A stretch of 64,000 nucleotides of DNA, taken from contig NZ_JACEGD010000005.1 in the NCBI RefSeq assembly GCF_016031635.1, positions 231,866 to 295,865 of the forward strand, read 5' to 3'. This document shows positions 19,935-28,277 of this stretch, in pieces. The position numbers and the translations under genes are program-made. Numbering within the stretch: the first letter of the stretch is position 1; each line of letters starts with the position of its first letter. The notes under the pieces are model-generated. The model was not told where the DNA came from, did no database searches, and saw only the letters and a list, made by a program, of their open reading frames with translations. The stretch is from Bradyrhizobium diversitatis. GTDB taxonomy: Bacteria > Pseudomonadota > Alphaproteobacteria > Rhizobiales > Xanthobacteraceae.

Positions 19935-20792
19935 TCACGCCAGCTGGCCGGCGACCATCCGTCCAATCTGCGCGAATAAAGTCGCGATCTGCGCCGCATT
20001 CGGCGTGCCGCCCTGGGTATAGGCCGCGATCAGGATCGGCGCATCCGGCTTCGGCCAGACGACCGCGATATCGCCCGACGCATCCTTGCCGTTATTGCCT
20101 GTCTTGTCGCCGATCTTCCAGCTTGCCGGCAGGCCACCACGCAGCCGGTTCGCACCGGTCTTGCAATTCACCATCCAGTCGGTCAGTTGGAGGCGCGATT
20201 GCGTCGACAAGGCCTCGCCCAGCACCAGCCGCCGCAGATTGCCCGCCATCGCCGCGGGGGTCGTGGTGTCCCGGGGATCGCCGGGCCGTGAGCGGTTGAG
20301 CTCTGGCTCGTTGTGGTCGAGCCGCGAGGTGGTATCTCCGAGCGATCGCCAGAATGCAGTCAGCGCGGCGGGCCCGCCGATCCGCGCCAGCAGCAGATTG
20401 GCGCAGGTGTTGTCGCTGAGCTCGACGATCGCCTTGCACATCTCGCCGACCGACATCTTGCCGGCCGCGAGATTTTGCCTGGCGACCGGTGCGTATTCCA
20501 GGAGATCGGCCTTGCCGTAAGGGATCATGGCCGCAAGCTGCTCCTCGCCGCGATCGATCCGCGCCAGCACGCAGGCCGCAAGCGAGGCCTTGAATGTCGA
20601 GCACATGACGAAGTGCTCGTCGGCGCGCCAGGCGAGTTTCCTGCCGGTCGCAAGATTCTCCGCATAGAGCCCGATGCGCCCGCCAGTGTCGCGCTCATAG
20701 GCTTCGAGTTCGGCCGGCGTCTCCGCGGCGAGCGCGGGAGAAGCGGCGATCCAGCACAGGGAGGCGAGCAGGGATCGGCGATCGACAAGCAT
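19935..20792 (-). CDS. Class A beta-lactamase
   Basis: Periplasmic serine hydrolase that opens the beta-lactam ring. The 285-residue protein shows every class A element: CSTFK with nucleophile S65 (Ambler S70), SDN at 126-128 (S130 motif), EPELN with E162 (Ambler E166) and KTG at 230-232. The signal peptide MLVDRRSLLASLCWIA...ALA has a twin-arginine pair before the hydrophobic stretch, so Tat export is possible. A cysteine sits just before the nucleophile (Ambler 69), but no partner cysteine exists at 238, so it is not of the KPC/NMC disulfide type. Intrinsic chromosomal enzymes of this kind are common in the group. The spectrum cannot be read from sequence. Confidence 0.94.
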   Translation of the reverse strand: MLVDRRSLLASLCWIAASPALAAETPAELEAYERDTGGRIGLYAENLATGRKLAWRADEHFVMCSTFKASLAACVLARIDRGEEQLAAMIPYGKADLLEYAPVARQNLAAGKMSVGEMCKAIVELSDNTCANLLLARIGGPAALTAFWRSLGDTTSRLDHNEPELNRSRPGDPRDTTTPAAMAGNLRRLVLGEALSTQSRLQLTDWMVNCKTGANRLRGGLPASWKIGDKTGNNGKDASGDIAVVWPKPDAPILIAAYTQGGTPNAAQIATLFAQIGRMVAGQLA

Positions 20793-20850
20793 GGGAGACC
20801 TTTGGCGTGGGTCAGACGGTGTGGGGATGTAGCGGACGCCTTATCCGCAC

Positions 20851-20930
20851 CGTCATTGCGAGCGGAGCGAAGCAATCCAGGCGGCCTCCGCGGCGAGATT
20901 CTGGATTGCTTCGCTTCGCTCGCAATGACG
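20851..20930. repeat. Dispersed palindromic repeat (CGTCATTGCGAGCG type)
   Basis: Near-perfect hairpin: CGTCATTGCGAGCGGAGCGA...AAGCAATCCAG against CTGGATTGCTTCGC...TCGCAATGACG. It lies upstream of the beta-lactamase gene, ending 58 bp before the 5' side of its start region. Confidence 0.88.
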
Positions 20931-20979
20931 AATGGAGAACGAGTGCGACAGATTTCGGGCAGCGGAAGATCGGGAGGGC

Positions 20980-21354
20980 TCACTCCCGCAGGTCGTACCT
21001 GTACGATTTCGACACGATCTGCCAGCCGTCGGCGAGCTTCATCGCCACCAGATAGTCGGTGAAATAGCGCGGCGGCAGCTGGCAGCGCACCTTGATGAAG
21101 GCGGTCTTGTCGTCGGAACGGTCGATCGTGACGACGAAATCTTCGCGCGGCTTGCCCTCGGCTTTGGCCGAGGCGCGCTTGCGAACGCGATCGAGCCAGT
21201 CGGGCACGGTCAGAACCTGGAGCTCGCCCTTCTCGACCCAGCGCAGATCGGCAGAGGGATGGAAGATGGCGCCGAGCTTTTCGGCGTCGCCCTCATAGAG
21301 CCCGTCAAAATAGGATTGCACGACGGCTTCGACGCTCGAACGGTCCTGGTTCAT
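20980..21354 (-). CDS. NTF2-like (SnoaL/lumazine-binding-type) small protein
   Basis: A 124-residue protein with the cone-shaped NTF2-like fold pattern: N-terminal helices (SSVEAVVQSYFDGLYEGDAEKL), FHPSADLRWV, and a beta sheet ending DYLVAMKLADGWQIVSKSYRYDL. It most resembles the putative lumazine-binding/SnoaL-like 2 group, whose members usually act as small-molecule binding proteins or isomerase-like enzymes. No catalytic residues can be named. It is divergent from the frameshifted GFA gene over a 95-bp gap. Confidence 0.75.
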   Translation of the reverse strand: MNQDRSSVEAVVQSYFDGLYEGDAEKLGAIFHPSADLRWVEKGELQVLTVPDWLDRVRKRASAKAEGKPREDFVVTIDRSDDKTAFIKVRCQLPPRYFTDYLVAMKLADGWQIVSKSYRYDLRE

Positions 21355-21449
21355 GAGTCATTCCTCTGCATAATGGCGCGGAGCGAACTTAGTCGTATAC
21401 GTCAAAATGCGCTATGGGTCTGTGGGCAGCTTGCACGAAGGCAATCGTC

Positions 21450-21879
21450 ATGACCGGATCATACAATTCGAACGCTCGTATCATCGCCGGCGAATGCTAT
21501 TGCCGCGCTGTGCGCTTTGAAGTGGAGGATGCGTTCTCCTATGCGATGAACGGCCACTGCTCGAACTGCCGTCGCACCACCGGAGCCGCCTTCAAGCCGT
21601 TCGCCCGGCATCGCGGAAGACAAGCTCCGCATCGTCCGGGGAGAGGACCAGCGGATGATTTTCGGCGACGATACCACCCATAATGCGCATTGTGCCCGCT
21701 GCGGCTCGCTGCTCTATTCCCGGGTGCGTGAAGGACAATGGGTCCATGTCGCCATGGGCACCCTGGTCGATGCCCCCTCGATCCGGCCCAGCGCCCATAT
21801 TTTCGTCGGCTCGAAGGCGCCCTGGCACGAGATCACGGACAATCTGCCGCAATATCGGGGGCACATCGGGGCTGTCTGA
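21450..21879 (+). pseudogene. GFA-family zinc protein, broken by a frameshift
   Basis: The Gfa fold (glutathione-dependent formaldehyde-activating enzyme-like) binds zinc through several CxxC/CxC motifs. Here the first half is read in one frame (MTGSYNSNARIIAGECYCRA, HCSNCRRTTGAAFKPFA) and the second half in another (GIAEDKLRIVRGEDQRMIFG, HCARCGSLLYSR, to the stop at 21877-21879). Removing one C from the CCC run at 21604-21606 joins them into a continuous protein of about 142 residues with all zinc motifs. Either a recent inactivating insertion or a sequencing error in a short C run explains it. Function is unknown even for intact relatives; formaldehyde activation is disputed. Confidence 0.8.
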
Positions 21880-21992
21880 GGGAGCCCGGACCGCGCGGCC
21901 ATTCGACGGCGAACTGCGACCGCGGTGGCGCGACGACGGCGACCAGCGTCCCGCACGGCAGCGTCGTCAGTCTGGCGAGGCGGCGGGCGCCC

Positions 21993-22159
21993 ATGGTGCC
22001 GCTGCCGGCATTGCTGCTGCTGGCGCCGGCCGCGCGACGAGTGGCGGGCAGGTCTACTGCAACAATACCGGTTGTCGTCCGGTCCATCGCGGTTGCCGTC
22101 TCGAATATCGCGGCGGCGGCGGCCCCGGCAACGACCCCAACGCCGAGGTGTGTTACTGA
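21993..22159 (+). pseudogene. Possible small secreted Cys-rich protein, frame broken
   Basis: From ATG 21993 one frame gives a signal-peptide-like start (MVPLPALLLLAPAA). A second frame over the same stretch ends in a protein-like tail: GQVYCNNTGCRPVHRGCRLE ... NDPNAEVCY, stop at 22157-22159. A single indel near 22030-22045 would join the two into a short secreted protein with four or five cysteines. GCRPV-containing small secreted proteins are, in my recollection, seen in Bradyrhizobium. This lies 110 bp after the frameshifted GFA gene. Tentative. Confidence 0.35.
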
Positions 22160-22201
22160 CCGCTACTTTCTGGATCGTCCGGCGAGGGCCGGGACGACGG
22201 A

Positions 22202-22894
22202 TTATTTCGAGATCGCGCTCGCCGCGATGTTCACTGTCAGCGCCAGCAACGCCGTGTTGTAGATAAAGGACACGATGCCGTGCGCCGTCGCGGTGCGGCG
22301 AATGGTCTTGTCAGTGATGCCGACGTCGGAGACCTGCGCAGTCATGCCGATCACGAAGGAGAAATAGACGAAATCCCAATAGTCGGCATGGTCGTCCTTG
22401 TCGCCGCGCGGAAACTGCAGGCCACCTGCCGTAGCGTCGCGATAATAATCATGCGCGTAGTGCAGTGCGAAGATCGTGTGCACCGCAGCCCATGACAGCA
22501 CGATGGTGATGATCGCGATCGTCAGCTCCAGGCTCCCGCGCTGCGGCGTGCCCAGCTCGGAGACGATTGCCGCGATGCTGGCGAAGGCACCGGTCGCCGT
22601 GACGAGCAGGATCACGAATCGGCCGTCATCCTGCATCGCAGCGGCGCGACGGATGTGCCGGTGGTCGTTGCAGAGCATCATCGCATAGACCAGCCCGAGA
22701 TAGACCGCGATCAGCGCGTCCCATCCGAACAGGAGCCGCGTCACCAGCCGGTGCGTACCTGGCATAAGCAGGCAGACGAGGACGCCGACAGCGAGCGCAA
22801 TGAACGTCCGCGGCCGTGCATAGAGCAGCCGCATCGGCCGCGACATCTGGCGGAAGCGGACAAGAACGGGATCCTCTTTGCCGCCGGCCGCCAT
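22202..22894 (-). CDS. DUF1345-family membrane protein
   Basis: A 230-residue inner-membrane protein with about five hydrophobic helices (FIALAVGVLVCLLMPG, LIAVYLGLVYAMML, FVILLVTATGAFASIAAIVS, LTIAIITIVLSWAAVHTIFALHY, VSFIYNTALLALTVNIA). The block DYWDFVYFSFVIGMTAQVSDV is the family hallmark. The function of DUF1345 is not known. It starts 9 bp after the ispA stop on the same strand, so the two are probably co-transcribed. Confidence 0.85.
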   Translation of the reverse strand: MAAGGKEDPVLVRFRQMSRPMRLLYARPRTFIALAVGVLVCLLMPGTHRLVTRLLFGWDALIAVYLGLVYAMMLCNDHRHIRRAAAMQDDGRFVILLVTATGAFASIAAIVSELGTPQRGSLELTIAIITIVLSWAAVHTIFALHYAHDYYRDATAGGLQFPRGDKDDHADYWDFVYFSFVIGMTAQVSDVGITDKTIRRTATAHGIVSFIYNTALLALTVNIAASAISK

Positions 22895-22903
22895 CGGCGC
22901 GCG

Positions 22904-23827
22904 CTAGTTTTTCCGCTCGGCGACGAATCGCGCGGCGGCCTGCAGCACGGTTGCGCGGTCGCCGAAGATCGACACTGCGTTGTCCGCGCGCGCGAGCAAA
23001 TCGCGCACGCGCTGCTTGGCGCCTTCGATGCCGAGCTGAGTGACGAAGGTGGTCTTGCCGAGCGCGGCATCGGCGCCGGCCGGCTTGCCGAGCGCGGCCG
23101 CATCGCCCTCGACGTCGAGCAGATCGTCGGCGATCTGGAAGGCTTCGCCGAGCGCGCGTCCGTAATCGTCGAGCGCCTGATACTCCTTTTGCGAGGCCTG
23201 GCCGAGGATCGCGCCGGCGATGCAGCCGTAGCGCAGCAGCGCGCCGGTCTTCATCTGCTGAATGCGGGCGACGTCGATCGGCTCGTTGCCGCCGAAGCGG
23301 CCTTCGCCGGCGAGGTCGAGGATCTGGCCGCCGACCATGCCGCCGATGCCGGCGCAGCGCGCCAATGCGCGCGTCAGCAGCAGCCGCACATTGGCGTCGC
23401 GATGGATCTCGTCGCGGGTGATGATGTCGAAGGCGAGCGTCAGCAGGCCGTCGCCGGCGAGGATCGCGGTCGCGTCATCGGTCTTCTTGTGCAGGGTGGG
23501 GCGGCCGCGGCGCAGGTCCGAATTGTCCATCGCCGGCAGGTCGTCATGGATGAGCGAATAGCAGTGAATGCATTCGAGCGCGGAGCCTACGAGCAGGGCC
23601 GCCTCGCGCGGCACGCCGAAGACGGCGGCGCTTTCGACCACCAGGAACGGCCGCAGACGCTTGCCGCCATTCAGGCTCGAATAGCGCATTGCGTCCATCA
23701 GTCGCTTGGGCCGGGCGATCTCGTCGTGCAGGATGTCGTCCGACAATAGCCGCCCGAGCAGGGCCTCGGTGTCATCAGCGGTCTTGTCCAGACGTTTGGC
23801 GAAATCGGACGGGGACGTGCCGGTCAT
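22904..23827 (-). CDS. ispA: Farnesyl/geranylgeranyl diphosphate synthase
   Basis: Trans-prenyl chain elongating enzyme that builds C15 (or C20) diphosphates from IPP and DMAPP. The 307-residue protein has GGKRLRP, the first Asp-rich motif [10 protein letters not shown] (FARM) and the second, QIADDLLD (SARM). The ATG at 23827 is chosen because GGAG stands nine bases before it; an in-frame TTG twelve codons upstream has no such site. The chain length cannot be fixed from sequence; in this group the gene is generally annotated as farnesyl-diphosphate synthase. IspG, two steps earlier in supply of IPP, is encoded at 14.6 kb. Confidence 0.92.
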   Translation of the reverse strand: MTGTSPSDFAKRLDKTADDTEALLGRLLSDDILHDEIARPKRLMDAMRYSSLNGGKRLRPFLVVESAAVFGVPREAALLVGSALECIHCYSLIHDDLPAMDNSDLRRGRPTLHKKTDDATAILAGDGLLTLAFDIITRDEIHRDANVRLLLTRALARCAGIGGMVGGQILDLAGEGRFGGNEPIDVARIQQMKTGALLRYGCIAGAILGQASQKEYQALDDYGRALGEAFQIADDLLDVEGDAAALGKPAGADAALGKTTFVTQLGIEGAKQRVRDLLARADNAVSIFGDRATVLQAAARFVAERKN

Positions 23828-23988
23828 CAAGAAGGGCTCCAGAACTAAAATTCGGCCGGACAATCCTTTATGCGCCCGCGCCAGTCAATCGTTTGGAAGG
23901 GCTAAAAAGTGCTGGAAAAGGCCCGAATTATCACAGACTTAATGGCTCAGCCGTGGGCCTCGTTTCATTTTGCGCCGGAAAGGTCGAC

Positions 23989-24663
23989 TTGCGCATCGTC
24001 AAAATCCTTCTCCTGGCGCTCGTGGTCGCGGCTCTCGCGCCCTATGTGATCGCGCCGTTCTACCGCACCGGCCATCCGGTTTCGACGCTGATGGCCTGGC
24101 GTTCGCTCCGGGGCGCGCCGATGCAGCGGACGTGGATCGATCTTGCTGACATGTCGCCCTATCTGCCGCGCGCCGTGGTGGCGGCCGAGGATGCCCATTT
24201 CTGCAAGCATCACGGCATCGATTGGGGCGCGTTGCGCGAGGCGATCGACGACGCGCAGGAGGATGGCACGCCGTTCCGGGGCGCCTCCACGATCACCCAG
24301 CAGGTGGCGAAAAACCTGTTCCTCTGGCAGGGGCGGGATTTCGTTCGCAAGGCGCTGGAATTCCCGCTGGCGCTCTGGATCGATCTCGTCCTGCCCAAGC
24401 CGCGGATCCTGGAGATTTACCTCAACATCGCCGAGTTCGGTCCGCAGGGCCAGTTTGGCGTCGAGGCGGGCAGCGCCTATGCCTTTGGCAAATCGGCCGC
24501 CAGCCTCTCCCCGCGGGAGGCGGCCCTTCTGGCCTCGATCCTGCCGAATCCGGTCAAGCGCAGCGCCCGGACCCCGGGACCGGGCGTCCGGCGGCTGGCA
24601 GCCACCTATATGGCGCGGGGGCAGGCGAACTCGCTTGCGACCTGTTGGCGCGAAAATCGCTGA
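23989..24663 (+). CDS. mtgA: Monofunctional peptidoglycan transglycosylase
   Basis: Polymerises lipid II into glycan strands without a transpeptidase domain (GT51). The 224-residue protein has one N-terminal membrane helix ([19 protein letters not shown]), then the catalytic motif [17 protein letters not shown] with the Glu base, [17 protein letters not shown] and [15 protein letters not shown]. The start is a TTG at 23989 with GGAAAGG eight bases upstream; a GTG at 23953 is the alternative. It is divergent from ispA over 161 bp that must hold both promoters. Confidence 0.9.
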   Translation: MRIVKILLLALVVAALAPYVIAPFYRTGHPVSTLMAWRSLRGAPMQRTWIDLADMSPYLPRAVVAAEDAHFCKHHGIDWGALREAIDDAQEDGTPFRGASTITQQVAKNLFLWQGRDFVRKALEFPLALWIDLVLPKPRILEIYLNIAEFGPQGQFGVEAGSAYAFGKSAASLSPREAALLASILPNPVKRSARTPGPGVRRLAATYMARGQANSLATCWRENR

Positions 24664-24832
24664 TTTTTGGCCCATTCCGGGCGCATTTTCCGGCCCAAGA
24701 GCCTAGCTTTACGGCCAGCCTTCCTCTATAAGCGCGGCCTTGATCGGCATTCAGCTCGCCTCGTATTGCGGGTGCTGAGCCGTCCCTCCCCGGACGATGC
24801 CCCGATGACACCAATCCCTAGAGGATATTGAA

Positions 24833-25015
24833 ATGGCCGTTCCGAGAAGAAAAACCTCGCCGTCGCGCCGTGGCATGCGCCGCTCGGCTGACGCCATCAA
24901 GAAGCCGACCTATGTGGAAGACAAGGACTCCGGCGAGCTCCGTCGTCCGCACCATCTCGACCTCAAGACCGGCATGTACAAGGGCCGTCAGGTCCTGAAG
25001 AAGAAAGAGTCCTGA
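24833..25015 (+). CDS. rpmF: 50S ribosomal protein L32
   Basis: Sixty-residue basic ribosomal protein beginning [20 protein letters not shown], the standard alphaproteobacterial L32 N terminus. The C terminus ([16 protein letters not shown]) is also typical. It lacks the four zinc-binding cysteines, so it is the C-minus type. A possible promoter lies in the 169-bp upstream gap: TATAAG at 24727-24732 as the -10, with a poor -35. mtgA lies upstream, as in many relatives. Confidence 0.97.
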   Translation: MAVPRRKTSPSRRGMRRSADAIKKPTYVEDKDSGELRRPHHLDLKTGMYKGRQVLKKKES

Positions 25016-25157
25016 AGGCAGGACCTTTCCTCAGGCGGGATGATTGAACCCGCGTGATTTCGGCCAACCCATGAGCTAGACGGTGACGGCGGCGGGGCAA
25101 ATGCTTCGCCGCTGCATTGCTCTGTCCGGATATCTTGATCGAGAAGGCATCTCGCCG

Positions 25158-25808
25158 ATGGTCGGTTTCCCGCTGCTTCTGATTCCGCTCGCGGTCTACA
25201 ACATCATCGCCTTCCTGATGCCCAGCGTGTCCTTCTCGGACGTGCTGTTCAATGTGCCGATGATCACGGGCGAGAGCTGGCCGGTCACGCTCGCCGATCT
25301 GCTGCTCGCGCTCGGCGTGGTGCTGCTGCTGCTCGAGGTGGTCAAGGGCGCGCGGCCGGGCTCGAAATTCCTGATGGATCATTTGCTGTCGCTGATCGTC
25401 TTCGGAGCGGCCGCAGCCGAATTCGTGATGTGGCCCAAATTCGGCAACTCCACCTTTTTCCTGCTGGTGCTGCTGGCGATGGCGGACTTCTTCGCTGGCA
25501 TTGCCCAGCGCACGCGTCGCCGCGTCACCTATGTCGCCGAGACGACGGTGCCGGCGCCACGCAAGGCCAAGCGCAGAGGTGAAGCGCCGGCGGACGATGC
25601 GGAGGCCGCTTCCAGGTTCGAGCCGGTGATTGCACCGCAGCCGGCCCCCTCAGCGCCGCCCGCCCCCTCGGCGCAGTCCGTCGCGGAATCGGTGCTGATG
25701 GATCATCCCGCGCCAAAGCCGGCGCAGGCGCCTTCGCCGGAAATTCCCTCGCCGCAGCTGCAGCCGGGGAACGGCACGCCGTCGTCGCCGGATACACCGC
25801 AGCGCTGA
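25158..25808 (+). CDS. Membrane protein of unknown function with a Pro/Ala-rich tail
   Basis: A 216-residue protein. The first 120 residues form about four membrane helices (FPLLLIPLAVYNIIAFLMP, LADLLLALGVVLLLLEVV, HLLSLIVFGAAAAEFVMW, STFFLLVLLAMADFFAGIA). The rest is hydrophilic, first basic (RKAKRRGE) and then rich in Pro, Ala and Ser (APQPAPSAPPAPSAQ), probably disordered in the cytoplasm. The ATG at 25158 is chosen because it starts right at the first helix; an earlier in-frame start at 25083 would add a short leader. I do not recognise a functional family. Confidence 0.7.
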   Translation: MVGFPLLLIPLAVYNIIAFLMPSVSFSDVLFNVPMITGESWPVTLADLLLALGVVLLLLEVVKGARPGSKFLMDHLLSLIVFGAAAAEFVMWPKFGNSTFFLLVLLAMADFFAGIAQRTRRRVTYVAETTVPAPRKAKRRGEAPADDAEAASRFEPVIAPQPAPSAPPAPSAQSVAESVLMDHPAPKPAQAPSPEIPSPQLQPGNGTPSSPDTPQR

Positions 25809-25828
25809 TCTTGCCGCGTCGGCGGTGC

Positions 25829-25976
25829 GCTCCCTCGCCCCGCTTGCGGGGAGAGGGTTGGGGTGAGGGGGAGTCTCCGCAGGGGCGGTGAGAGTTGGAT
25901 TCGAGGAGAGTCCCCCTCACCCGGAATCCGCGCTGCGCGCGCATTCCGGCCTCTCCCCGCAAGCGGGGAGAGGCGA
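25829..25976. repeat. Dispersed palindromic repeat (CTCCCC-GGGGAG type)
   Basis: Ends CCCTCGCCCCGCTTGCGGGGA and CTCTCCCCGCAAGCGGGGAG, with inner arms GGGTGAGGGGGAGT / AGTCCCCCTCACCC. It belongs to the same class as the elements at 53241, 55379 and 56061. It lies between two convergent genes. Confidence 0.87.
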
Positions 25977-26003
25977 AGACGGTCGTCTCACTTCAAATCA
26001 ATC

Positions 26004-26264
26004 TCAAGCCACCTGACGCGTGCGAGCGCTGACGGTTCCGAGCGGGCGCTTGCTGCCATAGGCCGTCCTCGCGTCTTCGGAAGAGGCCCGGCGGAGCCGG
26101 CTGGTCTGGGACAGATGTTCGGCGTTGGCGATGAGCTGGGTGACGAAGCTCGGATCGGGGCGGGGCAGCGGCGCCTTGTGAACCCACTGCAACGTCGGCA
26201 TCAGCGGCACCAGGGCTGTGCCTGCGCCGTTCTCAGCCGCGTCCGATCGATCGGTACTCAACAT
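26004..26264 (-). CDS. Small conserved hypothetical protein
   Basis: An 86-residue protein starting MLSTDRSDAAENGAGTALVP, with a compact core RPDPSFVTQLIANAEHLSQT followed by LRRASSEDARTAYGSKRPL. This core looks like the short RPDP-FV-hLIA proteins I recall from Bradyrhizobium, which have no known function. The ATG at 26264 is favoured; an upstream extension reads through an intergenic-looking stretch. It is divergent from the GGDEF/EAL gene over about 220 bp. That gap holds a perfect 6-bp inverted repeat GGAAAC-GTG-GTTTCC at 26377-26391 and no other gene. Confidence 0.6.
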   Translation of the reverse strand: MLSTDRSDAAENGAGTALVPLMPTLQWVHKAPLPRPDPSFVTQLIANAEHLSQTSRLRRASSEDARTAYGSKRPLGTVSARTRQVA

Positions 26265-26485
26265 CGCAATCACCGTTGATCCGGCGAGATTGTCGCGTTT
26301 CGGGACGCAGGCGCCGGTGCGAGTCCTGTACTCGCAAGGCCTATGCCGCCCGGGTCCGTTTGGTTCCCCACGCCCGGGAAACGTGGTTTCCAAATTGTTT
26401 ATCAACTTTGCCTAGGGTCGGGGACGAATCTGGCTCTATCCTGTGCCGGCTCAGGACTTCTCCACTGTCCCAGAACGAGGCGATT

Positions 26486-28180
26486 TTGACTCCCGCATTG
26501 CCACAAGCCTCCGACATCCTCGCCGCGCTCGGCCAGGCCGTGTTAGCCTGGGACATCGCCAGCGATGCCATCGTCTGGGGTGAGCAGGTCGCCAGCATCT
26601 TTCCCGGCATCCCGGCCGAGCGGCTCGCGACCGGCGCCGAATTCGCCAAGCTGATCGAGCCCGCGCAAACGCTGCGGACCGCGGCCCTGGCGCAGACCTC
26701 CGCCGTGCACGGCGCCGGCGGTACGCCTTACCGGGTCGAATACGGCGTGCGCATGAGCGCCTCCGATCCCGTGATCTGGGTCGAGGAGACCGGCCGCTGG
26801 TTCGCGGGCCCCGATGGTCGCCCCACACGTGCGATCGGCTCCGTCCGCATCAACAATGAGCGCCACGCCCGCGACGAGGAACTGGCCAAGCTGGCCCGGC
26901 TCGATCCCCTGACCGGCGAGCTCAACCGCTCCCATCTGCTGGCGGCACTGGCCGAGGCGATCGAGGAGACGTCCCGCTTCCGCTCGACCGCGGCCTTCAT
27001 GCTGGTCGGGATCGATCATCTCGCCCGCGTCAACGACGCCTTCGGCTTCGACGTCGCCGACGCCGTGATCCTGGATGTCGCCAAGCGCATTCGTTCGCGC
27101 CTGCGCGGCGGCGACGTGCTCGGGCGCTTCTCCGGCAACAAGTTCGGCCTGATCCTGAAGAACTGTACCGTCGACGACATGAACGTCGCCGCAGAGCGCT
27201 TCCTCACCGGCATCCGCGACGAGGTGGTGCCGACGAAATCCGGCCCGGTCTCGGTCACCGCCTCGATCGGCGCGGTCAGCCTGCCGCGCTATGCCCGCAA
27301 CACCGATGAAGCGGTCAACCGCGCCCATGAAACGCTGGATGCCGCAAAGCGCCGCCGCGCCGGCTCGTTCGCCGCGTGGCGCCCGGACGCCGCGCGCGAC
27401 GCTCAGCGCCGGGTCAACATCCGCGTCACCGACGAGATCGTCACCGCGCTGAACGAACGCCGCATCAAGCTTGCCTATGAGCCGGTGGTCTCGGCCAGCT
27501 CGCGCGAACGCGCCTTCCACGAGTGCCTGGTGCGGATGGACCAGGGCGATGGCCAGGTGCTGCTCGCGCCCGACATCGTGCCGGTCGCCGAGCGGCTCGG
27601 CCTGATCCGCCTGGTCGACCACCGCGTGCTCGAGCTCGTGGTCGCCGAACTGGCCGCTGCGCCCGACATCTGCCTCAGCCTCAACATCTCGCCCGATACG
27701 ACGATGGATCCGGACTGGTGGGCCGGGATCGAGTCGCTGATGCTGGCGCATCCCGGCGTTGCCGAGCGGCTGATCGTCGAGATCACGGAGACGGTCGCGA
27801 TCCAGGACATCGACGATGTCCGCGGCTTCGTCACGCGGCTGAAGAATTTCGGCAGCCGCATCGCCATCGACGATTTCGGCGCTGGCTACACCTCGTTCCG
27901 AAACCTGCGCAAGCTCGGCGTCGACATCGTGAAGATCGACGGCGCCTTCGTGCAGAACGTCACCCGCTCCGCCGACGACCGCGCCTTCGTGCAGACCTTG
28001 ATCGACCTCGCGCGCCGCCTCGACATCAAGACGGTCGCTGAATGGGTGCAGGACGAGGAAGCCGCAGGCATGCTGCGTGAGTGGGGCTGCGACTACATCC
28101 AGGGCCGCCTGATCGGGCTGGCTTCTGCGGACCGGCCGTGGGGCGCGCCGCCGGATAATGCGCTGCCCGCGGCGGGCTGA
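26486..28180 (+). CDS. Degenerate GGDEF plus EAL domain protein (likely c-di-GMP phosphodiesterase)
   Basis: A 564-residue soluble protein. Residues 1-125 look like a PAS-type sensor, then a GGDEF domain, then an EAL domain. The cyclase signature is broken: it reads RFSGNKFGL where RxGGDEF is needed, so it probably cannot make c-di-GMP. The EAL half keeps the metal and catalytic residues: ECL in place of EAL, LSLNIS, VEITET, IDDFGAG, VKIDG, the Glu in TVAEWV and the Gln in YIQGRLIG. The start is a TTG at 26486 with AGG six bases upstream. It is probably a GTP- or signal-tuned phosphodiesterase. Confidence 0.85.
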   Translation: MTPALPQASDILAALGQAVLAWDIASDAIVWGEQVASIFPGIPAERLATGAEFAKLIEPAQTLRTAALAQTSAVHGAGGTPYRVEYGVRMSASDPVIWVEETGRWFAGPDGRPTRAIGSVRINNERHARDEELAKLARLDPLTGELNRSHLLAALAEAIEETSRFRSTAAFMLVGIDHLARVNDAFGFDVADAVILDVAKRIRSRLRGGDVLGRFSGNKFGLILKNCTVDDMNVAAERFLTGIRDEVVPTKSGPVSVTASIGAVSLPRYARNTDEAVNRAHETLDAAKRRRAGSFAAWRPDAARDAQRRVNIRVTDEIVTALNERRIKLAYEPVVSASSRERAFHECLVRMDQGDGQVLLAPDIVPVAERLGLIRLVDHRVLELVVAELAAAPDICLSLNISPDTTMDPDWWAGIESLMLAHPGVAERLIVEITETVAIQDIDDVRGFVTRLKNFGSRIAIDDFGAGYTSFRNLRKLGVDIVKIDGAFVQNVTRSADDRAFVQTLIDLARRLDIKTVAEWVQDEEAAGMLREWGCDYIQGRLIGLASADRPWGAPPDNALPAAG

Positions 28181-28186
28181 GAATTA

Positions 28187-28275
28187 GTAGGGTGGGTTAG
28201 CCGAAGGCGTAACCCACCACTGTTCACATCCGCAAAGACAGAAGAGGTGGGTTACGCTTCGCTAACCCACCCTAC
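28187..28275. repeat. Palindromic repeat (GTAGGGTGGGTTA type), possible terminator
   Basis: GTAGGGTGGGTTAGCC...GCGTAACCCACC facing GGTGGGTTACGC...GCTAACCCACCCTAC. This is the third repeat class in the window. It fills the gap between the convergent EAL gene and tctA and could end both transcripts. Confidence 0.85.
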
Positions 28276-28277
28276 GA

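Noticed and set aside
19935..20792. Carbapenemase of the KPC/NMC type, suggested by the Cys before the catalytic Ser
   Set aside because: The disulfide partner at Ambler 238 is absent (the KTG motif is followed by NNG), and Cys69 also occurs in ordinary enzymes such as CTX-M.
25016..25157. tRNA gene after rpmF (GATTGAACCCGCGTG resembles a T-arm end)
   Set aside because: No matching acceptor stem, anticodon arm or T-loop consensus could be built around it.
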